DNA of 38,830 nucleotides from Rhizomicrobium sp. (GTDB taxonomy: Bacteria > Pseudomonadota > Alphaproteobacteria > Micropepsales > Micropepsaceae): contig JARLIR010000253.1 in the NCBI GenBank assembly GCA_031291635.1, forward strand, positions 1 to 38,830, read 5' to 3'. The notes under the pieces are model-generated. The model saw only the letters and a program-made list of their open reading frames with translations. It did no database searches and was not told the DNA's origin. Within the stretch, counting starts at the first letter, position 1, and each line of letters opens with the position of its first letter. This document shows positions 20,330 through 28,093 of the stretch, one piece after another. Both the position numbers and the translations under genes were made by a program.

Positions 20330-20910
20330 TCGATTTCTACTTTCGTCGGTTTTAGGAGGTTATCGATTTCATCCTGAGACATATTCGGTTCCAGGGCCGC
20401 ACCGATATCGGCAGTCATATCCGTCTTGCGCCGCCCCGCGCCATCCGGCGGGCCGGTATTCTTGAAACGCCGATCCGGCCCGATGAAATTGTCCGTTTCG
20501 ATAAACGGGCGTTCGGTGCGCGCCGACCAGGCGATGTGATCGAACAGCACGTTGGGAGAGACGGGCTTGCGCACGACGATATTGGCACCGGAATCCCGCA
20601 ACGTCACAACATTGGAAAACTGGGTATAGCCGGTCAGCACCACGATCGGCATGTATTTGATGTTCAACGCGGGCTGCCGCCGGATCCATTTGATGAGATC
20701 GCTGGCATGGGTGTCGGGCAGAATAGCATCGCAAATGAGCAGATCGAAATGCCCCGCGCCCAACCGCCGCTTTGCTTCTTCGCCGGATTCAATAACGATC
20801 TGCCGCGATAGCCCGAAGCCGCGCAGAATCTGACCCAGAATCTGGGTCGAATACTGATCCGCGTCGACGACCAGCGCCTCAATTTGCGTAAAATTTAGCC
20901 GTTCGACCAA
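20326..20910 (-). CDS. CheY-like receiver protein (copy B) with C-terminal FliM-N-like peptide
   Basis: IEALVVDADQYSTQILGQILRGFGL...FDLLICDAILPD...YMPIVVLTGYTQFSNV...VVRKPVSP, then tail ...EPNMSQDEIDNLLKPTKVEIE. Start TTG at 20910. Confidence 0.85.
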   Translation of the reverse strand: MVERLNFTQIEALVVDADQYSTQILGQILRGFGLSRQIVIESGEEAKRRLGAGHFDLLICDAILPDTHASDLIKWIRRQPALNIKYMPIVVLTGYTQFSNVVTLRDSGANIVVRKPVSPNVLFDHIAWSARTERPFIETDNFIGPDRRFKNTGPPDGAGRRKTDMTADIGAALEPNMSQDEIDNLLKPTKVEIE

Positions 20911-20924
20911 GGCAATATTCCGCG

Positions 20925-21308
20925 CTATTCGTTCAGAAACCAGAAGTCTTCAGACGGCTCTTCTTCTTTGTGGGTGTTGTCTTCTCCCGTCACCATCGCC
21001 CGCAACCGCTCGCGGACGCTGAAGAAGGGGACATGGTGCAGAAGCTCGTTCAGTTCCACCGATTCGATCGTGCCATTGTTGATGCGGCCCGAAAGCGCGT
21101 CAATCAGGACGGCGTGCGCCTGTAGGCTTTGCGAAAACAGATCGAATTTCTGCAACAAGCGAATCGATTCATCGCTGCCGACAATCTTGCCGTGGTCGGT
21201 GAGGTTTTCGCCGAAGCGAGCGGTGTCGTGGGCCAGCTCCCGCAGTTCGCCAGCCACGGCCATTAGCAGGCGCATCGTGGTCGAGGCGTTTGCGGGTACA
21301 TGGGCCAT
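20925..21308 (-). CDS. Small chemotaxis-cluster protein of unknown function, probably helical (CheU position)
   Basis: MAHVPANASTTMRLLMAVAGELRELAHD...SIRLLQKFDLFSQSLQAHAVLIDALSG; lies between cheD and the receiver gene. Confidence 0.65.
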   Translation of the reverse strand: MAHVPANASTTMRLLMAVAGELRELAHDTARFGENLTDHGKIVGSDESIRLLQKFDLFSQSLQAHAVLIDALSGRINNGTIESVELNELLHHVPFFSVRERLRAMVTGEDNTHKEEEPSEDFWFLNE

Positions 21309-21913
21309 CAAAAGAACTCCACATCCACTGCTGCTGCCGTCTGCGTCTTTTTGTGAAGAGCGGTAAGTTCCTCTTCCACCAGCCGCGGCTCGGCACCCTT
21401 TACAACTGCTTGACGCGCTCGCCCGGACGCCGGTGCAAACTGAATCCGTCGAGCAAGATCACCGCCGACATCTCCACCGACGATGCTAATGCCTTCGTCG
21501 TTAAGAAACTGCCGCGCAAATGCAATATTTCGCGAGCCCACATCCGTCAGCGCGGCCACAACATTGGCCCCGCCAAAGAGTTTGGCCTCGAGCCGGCGAC
21601 GGTCGCCGCCATGTTTGAGAATATCGTTGATCAAAAGCTCCATGGCGTTGATGCCATAGCAGCGTGCCGCCCGGTCACCCGAATTGCCATCCGGCAACAG
21701 AAAGTGATTCATCCCTCCGATACCGGCCGAGGAATCACGAATGCAGGCTGAGATGCAGGAGCCTAATATCGTCGTCAGCACTTCTTCCGGATCCGCGGTG
21801 ACGTAAGTGTCGCCGAGGGTCAGTTGCACATGCACAAGACCATCGCGCGGATTGCGGAATTTCCGCAATGTCCGCTCGTCACTCTGCTTTGGTCTTCTGC
21901 TCGGTATGTTCAC
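21308..21913 (-). CDS. cheD: Chemoreceptor glutamine deamidase CheD
   Basis: LTTILGSCISACIRDSSAGIGGMNHFLLPDG, with the CheD Cys/His motifs; ...YGINAMELLINDILKHGGDRRRLEAKLFGGANV. Confidence 0.93.
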   Translation of the reverse strand: MNIPSRRPKQSDERTLRKFRNPRDGLVHVQLTLGDTYVTADPEEVLTTILGSCISACIRDSSAGIGGMNHFLLPDGNSGDRAARCYGINAMELLINDILKHGGDRRRLEAKLFGGANVVAALTDVGSRNIAFARQFLNDEGISIVGGDVGGDLARRIQFAPASGRARQAVVKGAEPRLVEEELTALHKKTQTAAAVDVEFF

Positions 21914-22299
21914 GAAAGCACACCAAATATCTGTTCGAGTTTCTGTTTCAACACCGCGACGGTGAACGGCTTGACGAGATAGTTGTTGGCGCCGAACTGC
22001 GCCGCACGCTTGACCAGATCGGCATCAGCTCTGCCGGTCAAAAGAATGAACCCCGTCGATTTGATGGTGGGATCGGCCCGCACCGCCCGCAGGAATTCGA
22101 GACCATCCATCTCCGGCATATTGAAATCGGAAAAGATGATGTGCGCCGGCTGCGCCTTCAGGGCTGCCAAAGCTTCTGGCGCTTTGGGAAATTCACGAAT
22201 GTCGGTGAGGCCAATCTGCTGCAAGCAGGAGCGAACCAGCGTGCGCATGGTGAGTTGGTCGTCGACCACGATAGCTTTGATTTTAGAGGGTGACGGCAT
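21910..22299 (-). CDS. cheY: Chemotaxis response regulator CheY
   Basis: [30 protein letters not shown]...[22 protein letters not shown]...FILLTGR...NNYLVKPFT; single receiver domain. Confidence 0.93.
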   Translation of the reverse strand: MPSPSKIKAIVVDDQLTMRTLVRSCLQQIGLTDIREFPKAPEALAALKAQPAHIIFSDFNMPEMDGLEFLRAVRADPTIKSTGFILLTGRADADLVKRAAQFGANNYLVKPFTVAVLKQKLEQIFGVLS

Positions 22300-23353
22300 G
22301 GCGACCTGCCTTCTGACTACGTGCTTCGCAGATATTGAGAACTTCGCGTCCGATCTGATGGAGAGCGACTTGCTTTTCCACAGCTCCGACTTCCAAGGCG
22401 ACGCGTGGCATGCCGTAAACGACGGAAGATGCTTCGTCCTGGCCGATTGTCGAGGCGCCCGCTTTGCGCATTGCCAGGAGACCATCGGCGCCGTCCCGGC
22501 CCATGCCGGTAAGAATAACGCCTATGGCACTGATGCCCGCCACTTTGGCCACAGAATGAAAGAGAACGTCCACAGAGGGCCTATGGCCGTTGACCGCCGT
22601 GGTCTTGCTGAGACGGCAACGCAACGTGCCTTTGCCGTGGACTTCCAAATGGGCCTCGCCACCGGGCGCCAGATAAATCTGACCGGGCGCCAAGACCGCC
22701 CCGTCACGCGCTTCACTGACACTCGGCTGACAGAGCCGGTTCAAGCGATCCGCAAAGCTGGTGGTGAAATGCGGCGGCATATGCTGGGTGATAACGGTGG
22801 CCGGACAATTCTTGGGAAAATGCGACAGCACTTCGATCAGGGCTTCGACACCGCCGGTGGATGAGCCGATTGCCACCACCATATTGGCCGGGTCGAAACT
22901 GGCTGCAGCGGGCGCCGTCGAGGGCTCGCGGCGGACGAAGGGACGAACCCGGGCTCCCGCAGCCGTGCGAACTTTTTCACAGAGTTCGCGGGCGCATTCT
23001 TCAAGATGGGCGCCCACATTGTCTGTTGGCTTGGCGAAGTAATCCACCGCACCGATTTCGAGAGCCGAAACCGTAACGTCGGCGCCGCGCTGGGTCAGGG
23101 TCGAGACCATCACCACCGGCATCGGCCGCAGACGCATGATCTTTTCGAGGAACTCCAGCCCGTTCATATTGGGCATCTCGACGTCGAGGGTGATGACGTC
23201 GGGATTCAAATCCTTGATCATCTGGCGCGCAGCCGCCGCATCAGGGGCGCCGCCAACCACTTCGATGGTCTCATCGCGCGACAACACAGCCGCCAGCAAA
23301 CGCCGGATCGTGGCTGAGTCATCGACAATCAAAACGCGAACACGTTTCATCAT
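22283..23353 (-). CDS. cheB: Protein-glutamate methylesterase/glutaminase CheB
   Basis: Receiver ([14 protein letters not shown]...[21 protein letters not shown]) plus methylesterase ([13 protein letters not shown]...[19 protein letters not shown]...[17 protein letters not shown]). Confidence 0.96.
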   Translation of the reverse strand: MMKRVRVLIVDDSATIRRLLAAVLSRDETIEVVGGAPDAAAARQMIKDLNPDVITLDVEMPNMNGLEFLEKIMRLRPMPVVMVSTLTQRGADVTVSALEIGAVDYFAKPTDNVGAHLEECARELCEKVRTAAGARVRPFVRREPSTAPAAASFDPANMVVAIGSSTGGVEALIEVLSHFPKNCPATVITQHMPPHFTTSFADRLNRLCQPSVSEARDGAVLAPGQIYLAPGGEAHLEVHGKGTLRCRLSKTTAVNGHRPSVDVLFHSVAKVAGISAIGVILTGMGRDGADGLLAMRKAGASTIGQDEASSVVYGMPRVALEVGAVEKQVALHQIGREVLNICEARSQKAGRHAVTL

Positions 23354-24222
23354 CTTGCTCCATGCCGGCGGTAAATGGTTTGGCCAACCAAATCATAGGG
23401 ATGGCTGCCGAGGATAATGCGCTCAGAATGACCGATACAAAGCGTTCCGCCCGGACGCAGCAGACCGGCAAAGCGGTCCCACACCGTGCTTTGGGTTTCG
23501 TCGTCGAAATAGATCATGACGTTTCTGCAAAAAATGATTTCAAAACGGCCCTTCATCGGCCATTCGCGCAGCAAATTCAGTTCGCGAAAACGCACCAGTT
23601 CGTGCATTTCCGGCCCGACTTCGAGCTCTGAGACGCTGCCGGGCACAGGCTTGAACCACTTGCGGCGCAGCTCCAGCGGAATGTCGCCCATCTGTGCCAC
23701 CGGATAGACGCCGTTGCTGCCGCGACGCAGCATCTCGGGGTCGATGTCGGAGGCGAGGATGCGGATGTCGCGCTCGGCGGCATTCGGATCCATCCCTAAG
23801 ATGGTCAGCGCGATGGAGTAGGCTTCTTCGCCGGAAGACGAACCCGCCGACCAGATGCGAATTTTACCGCCTTTTCGGGCCGCGTCCAGAAGGTCAGGCA
23901 GAACCTCTGTACGCAGATAATCGAAATGGTGGTTTTCGCGGAAGAAGCGCGTGACGTTGGTCGTCATGGCCGAGATCATCGCCTGACGCTCATCGATGCC
24001 ATCGACACCCTGAACCAGCGCGCAGTAATCGCGGAAATTCCGAAGACCGATGGCCCGCAAGCGTTTGGCGAGGCGCGAATAGACGAGATTGACCTTGGTT
24101 TCGGTCAGCACAATACCCGCTTCCGAATGGACGAGTTCCGCAATCTGGCGGAAATCGTGCCAGGTAAACGGAAACTCGCCGTCGGGTACGGCTATATCGC
24201 GAGGATTTGTGCCAGTCGCCAA
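23350..24222 (-). CDS. cheR: Chemotaxis protein methyltransferase CheR
   Basis: [27 protein letters not shown]...[21 protein letters not shown]...[14 protein letters not shown]. Confidence 0.96.
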   Translation of the reverse strand: MATGTNPRDIAVPDGEFPFTWHDFRQIAELVHSEAGIVLTETKVNLVYSRLAKRLRAIGLRNFRDYCALVQGVDGIDERQAMISAMTTNVTRFFRENHHFDYLRTEVLPDLLDAARKGGKIRIWSAGSSSGEEAYSIALTILGMDPNAAERDIRILASDIDPEMLRRGSNGVYPVAQMGDIPLELRRKWFKPVPGSVSELEVGPEMHELVRFRELNLLREWPMKGRFEIIFCRNVMIYFDDETQSTVWDRFAGLLRPGGTLCIGHSERIILGSHPYDLVGQTIYRRHGAR

Positions 24223-24234
24223 GACTATTCTCCG

Positions 24235-24720
24235 TCAGGCCGCGTGTTCGACAAGGCCGTCCATGCCACCGAAGGAAGAGGTCAGCTTGGTCATGCCAAG
24301 CAAGGTGACCATCCGTCCATCAAGCACAGCAATGCCTTCGACGTAATCATTCTGCGATTCGCGCATGACATCCGGAACCGACTGAATTTCCTGACGCGCC
24401 ACCGTGAGAATGTCGGACACCGCATCGACCAGAAGACCGATCGTGCGATCACCGGAATTGACCACGATGATGACGTGCTTGGCAGTGGCATCGGTGAGAC
24501 CAAGGCCGAGACGAGCCTTGAGATCGATCACCGGCAACACCATGCCGCGCAGATTGATCACGCCGCGCACATAATCGGGAACGTGCGGCAGTGCCGTGGT
24601 ATCGGTCCAGCCGCGGATTTCGCGAATGGTCATGATGTCCGCGGCAAATTCCTGCCCGGTGGCAAGGAACGTGATGTACTGACGGCGTTCCTGGGCCGTA
24701 TCCTTATCGCTGATGCTCAT
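24235..24720 (-). CDS. cheW: Chemotaxis coupling protein CheW
   Basis: QYITFLATGQEFAADIMTIREIRGWTDTTALPHVPDYVRGVINLRGMVLPVIDLKARLGL. Confidence 0.95.
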   Translation of the reverse strand: MSISDKDTAQERRQYITFLATGQEFAADIMTIREIRGWTDTTALPHVPDYVRGVINLRGMVLPVIDLKARLGLGLTDATAKHVIIVVNSGDRTIGLLVDAVSDILTVARQEIQSVPDVMRESQNDYVEGIAVLDGRMVTLLGMTKLTSSFGGMDGLVEHAA

Positions 24721-24723
24721 TGG

Positions 24724-26844
24724 CTATGCTCCTGCTGCCTGTTGATATTCGATTGGCCGGGCCACACCTTCGCGGCAGCCAGCCACAAGACCATCAATGT
24801 CGAGAATGAGGGCCACACGGCCATCGCCGAGGATGGTGGCGGCGGCGATGCCATCGATGTGGCCGATATTGGATTCGAAGCTCTTGATCACGACCTGGCG
24901 CTGCCCGATGATGCCATCCACAGCGAGCGCCATGCGGCCGATGCCTTCGCTCTCCACCAGGATGACGACACTGCTGGTGACGTCGTAATTGGCGCCGCGC
25001 ACATTGAGCAGACGGCCAACACTGATCAGCGGCACATAGACCCCGCGCACATTGAGCAGCATGCCAGTCGAGCCGAAGGCGTTGATGTCCGATTGCTTGG
25101 GCAGCAGGCTTTCGACGATATGCGACAGCGGCAGGACGAAGGTCTGATCGCCGACGGCGACGATCATGCCATCGAGCACGGCCAGGGTGAGCGGCAAGGT
25201 CAGGCTGAATTTGCTGCCTTTGCCAAGCACCGAGCTGATGGTGATGCGGCCACCGAGATCATTGATGTTGCGGCGGACAACGTCCAAGCCGACGCCGCGG
25301 CCCGAGATGTTCGAGACCTGGCTGGCGGTGGAGAAGCCCGGCAGGAAAATCAGATTGTCGATTTCCTCGTCCGAGAGATTGGCGTTGGCAGCGATGACAC
25401 CGCGTTCGACAGCCTTCTCACGGACCTTGGCGCGATTGATGCCGCGGCCATCGTCAGAGACTTCGATGACAATGCGCCCGCCGCGATGTTCGGCGGAGAG
25501 TTTGACCGTGCCTTCGGCCGGTTTGCCGGCAGCGATGCGGTCTTCCGGCGATTCCAAGCCATGGTCGATGGCGTTCCGGATCATGTGGGTGAGCGGCTCG
25601 CCCAAGCGTTCGATCACGGTCTTATCGACCTCGGTCGCTTCGCCTTCGATCTCGAGGTGAGCTTCTTTGCCGGTCTGGGCCGCAGTTTCGCGGACCAAGC
25701 GCGGCATGCGCTGGAACACCGATTTCACCGGCTGAGTGCGGATCGCCATAACGGCTTCCTGCAACTCGCGCAGCAGATGTTCCAATTCGCCAAGGCCGGT
25801 GCCGATGGTGCTTTGGGCCGAGGTGGTTTCCAGGATGCGCTGGCTCAGCATCGCCTGGGTGATGACGAGCTCACCGACCAGATTGACGAGACGGTCCACT
25901 TTATCGAGATCGACGCGGATCGTGCTCTTGACCACTTCGACAGCGGTCGTAGCAGCGGCGGCGGCAGGCTTTTTCTCAGCAGCGGTGGCCAAATCGACGA
26001 TGACGGCGGAGGTTGGCGCGTCCGGCACCTCTTCCACCACATCTTCGACCACAACAGCGTCCGGCACGATTTCGCTGATGTCGAGATCGCAATCGCCGGA
26101 GACGAATTCAAAAACCTCTTCAATCTTCGTTCTGTCGGCACAATTGTGCAGCACGACATTCCAGGTGAAATAGGCTTGCTCGGACTCCAAGGCGATCAAT
26201 TCGGGGATGGCGGACAGATCAGGCGTCACCTCGATCGCGCCGAGCATGCCGAGCTCACGGATCAAGAGGTAAGGTTCATTGGCCTTAGCATAGAGACCGG
26301 CATGGGGCGTAAAGCGGATGCGCCAAGACGGCAGCTCCGGCTCCAGCGATAGGAATGCAGGGGCTTCATCACCGATGTCGATTTGAACCGGAAAGAAAGC
26401 AAGACCGTCGAAATCCGATGGCGCGGCTTCGCCGCCGATTTCGTCTTCGTCTTCACCGCTGTGGCCAGCCAGCTTATTCAGCTCTTCCTTGACTTCAGCA
26501 TCCTGAACGTCGGCACCGCCATCGCGGGCCAAGGCGACGTGATCGGACAATTTGTCCCCGGCGCGCAATAGCACCTTCACGACGTCGGGCGTCGGATTGA
26601 GCTTGTCCGAACGGATCAAGTCCATCACGTTTTCAAAGATGTGGGCAAACCCAACGAGAACTTCAAAACCGAAGGCGCCGCCGCCACCTTTGATCGAATG
26701 TACCGCGCGGAACACGGCATTGATCATTTCGGAATCGGCTTCGCCATTCTCCATGGCGATGAGGCCTTCTTCCATTGCGAGAAGCAGCTCATCACATTCT
26801 TGGAAGAATGTCTGTTTAATGGCTTCCATCGGATCCATTGGCAT
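24724..26844 (-). CDS. cheA: Chemotaxis histidine kinase CheA
   Basis: HPt (FRAVHSIKGGGGAFGF), dimerisation and H-ATPase domain (LTHMIRNAIDHGLES...VSDDGRGIN...GRGVGLDVVRRNI...GKGSKFSLTLPLTLAVLDGM), CheW-like C-terminus. Confidence 0.96.
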   Translation of the reverse strand: MPMDPMEAIKQTFFQECDELLLAMEEGLIAMENGEADSEMINAVFRAVHSIKGGGGAFGFEVLVGFAHIFENVMDLIRSDKLNPTPDVVKVLLRAGDKLSDHVALARDGGADVQDAEVKEELNKLAGHSGEDEDEIGGEAAPSDFDGLAFFPVQIDIGDEAPAFLSLEPELPSWRIRFTPHAGLYAKANEPYLLIRELGMLGAIEVTPDLSAIPELIALESEQAYFTWNVVLHNCADRTKIEEVFEFVSGDCDLDISEIVPDAVVVEDVVEEVPDAPTSAVIVDLATAAEKKPAAAAATTAVEVVKSTIRVDLDKVDRLVNLVGELVITQAMLSQRILETTSAQSTIGTGLGELEHLLRELQEAVMAIRTQPVKSVFQRMPRLVRETAAQTGKEAHLEIEGEATEVDKTVIERLGEPLTHMIRNAIDHGLESPEDRIAAGKPAEGTVKLSAEHRGGRIVIEVSDDGRGINRAKVREKAVERGVIAANANLSDEEIDNLIFLPGFSTASQVSNISGRGVGLDVVRRNINDLGGRITISSVLGKGSKFSLTLPLTLAVLDGMIVAVGDQTFVLPLSHIVESLLPKQSDINAFGSTGMLLNVRGVYVPLISVGRLLNVRGANYDVTSSVVILVESEGIGRMALAVDGIIGQRQVVIKSFESNIGHIDGIAAATILGDGRVALILDIDGLVAGCREGVARPIEYQQAAGA

Positions 26845-26849
26845 ACGTC

Positions 26850-27218
26850 CTATGGTGAGACCCGACGGATCGCGGCCAGCAGTTTTTCGGGATCGAACGG
26901 TTTGACGATCCAGCCCGTGGCACCGGCATCACGCGCGCGGGTCTTTTTGGCCGGCTCGCTTTCCGTCGTCAGCACCAGGATCGGCGTCATCTTGTTGGCA
27001 GAGCCGCGGCGCACATGCTCGATGAAGCCGTAGCCGTCCATACGCGGCATATTGATGTCGGTGATGATGACGTCGACGAGCCCGGCATTTTCCAGGACCT
27101 CCACGCCATGCACGCCATCATCAGCCTGAATAACGGTATGTCCCGCGCCACTCAGCGCGAGCCGCAGCATATCGCGCATCGTGCGCGAGTCGTCGACGGT
27201 GAGGATCGTCTTGCCCAT
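26850..27218 (-). CDS. cheY: Chemotaxis response regulator CheY
   Basis: MGKTILTVDDSRTMRDMLRLALSGAGH...VDVIITDINMPRMDGYGFIEHVR...LVLTTES...GWIVKPFDPEKLLA. Confidence 0.95.
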   Translation of the reverse strand: MGKTILTVDDSRTMRDMLRLALSGAGHTVIQADDGVHGVEVLENAGLVDVIITDINMPRMDGYGFIEHVRRGSANKMTPILVLTTESEPAKKTRARDAGATGWIVKPFDPEKLLAAIRRVSP

Positions 27219-27219
27219 G

Positions 27220-27498
27220 TTATTTGCCCAACTCTAAAGCGTCCATCAACCCAAGGACCGAAACGGTCTCGCGAAAGGCTACCGAAGGATTGGCGATCAC
27301 CAACGAGGCGCCGCCAGCCTTCGCAAAAGATTGCTTGCCCGCAACAAGCACTTGCAGGCAGGGAGAGGACAGCCGCTGCACCGACGAAGCATCAACCGTG
27401 ACGCTCGTTCCTGCTGTGAATGACTGCATCAGCTGCTCCTTAAGCGGACCGGCATAGGTCAGGTCTGCGACAGCTGGGAGTGTCACTTGCTCGTCCAT
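27220..27498 (-). CDS. STAS-domain protein (CheX position)
   Basis: MDEQVTLPAVADLTYAGPLKEQLMQSFTAGTSVTVDASSVQRLSSPCLQVLVAG...; RBS AGAGGGG upstream; directly precedes cheY. Confidence 0.8.
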   Translation of the reverse strand: MDEQVTLPAVADLTYAGPLKEQLMQSFTAGTSVTVDASSVQRLSSPCLQVLVAGKQSFAKAGGASLVIANPSVAFRETVSVLGLMDALELGK

Positions 27499-27851
27499 TT
27501 GTGCCCCTCTTTCATCCACCGCTGATCCTCGCTCAAAATCGTCAAAATTTTATCCATCCGGTTCACATCCGCTGCTCAAATGCGCATGCGCCGTGGTGGC
27601 AGACGAACCGCGATGCCAGCGACAAATGCCATGATCCCAATGCGATAGGACGGGCTGCGTAGATCTGTTGCTGCACCAATTTCAAAACCCCTCCCACCGG
27701 CCCGGGTATTGCGCCACAAGCCGTTGCGTGTGCTTAAGAGTGCGCTATTTCTGATACCAAGCCATTAATGAATGTACGACCGCCAGCCAAAATGCTGGCA
27801 AAGCGGGAAATTCGTCGCGTTTGTTGGCCCTTTTTGGAGCCGAAAATAACG

Positions 27852-27868
27852 CTTACCAAAACCTTACC
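27852..27868. promoter_or_regulatory. Direct repeat CTTACC-N5-CTTACC (11-nt period) in the long intergenic region upstream of the che operon
   Basis: CTTACC at 27852-27857 and 27863-27868; on the minus strand GGTAAG-N5-GGTAAG. One-helical-turn spacing suggests a possible direct-repeat regulator site. Confidence 0.25.
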
Positions 27869-28093
27869 ACCGCGCGATTTCACCAATGTTTTCCGACTGT
27901 TGAAACCACCACTGCAGTGCCTAACTAGAGCCGTCCGATGTTCGTCTGTGCGCGGACCGTTGGTATTTGTACCTAAAGCTTTGTATTGACGATTTTGGGC
28001 CTCGGAAAAGACCGGCAACAGGGTACAAAATACGGCAGAGACCGCATGCTGTTTGCTGCACCTCATGGCCCCTACGCCCTCGCCCGCGAAACC

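Noticed and set aside
23926-26352. 808-aa plus-strand ORF antisense to cheR/cheW/cheA
   Set aside because: Overlaps three well-supported che genes; composition typical of a spurious antisense frame.
27734-28066. 110-aa minus-strand ORF in the MCP-STAS gap
   Set aside because: No recognisable domain, atypical composition and no convincing RBS; treated as intergenic pending transcript data.
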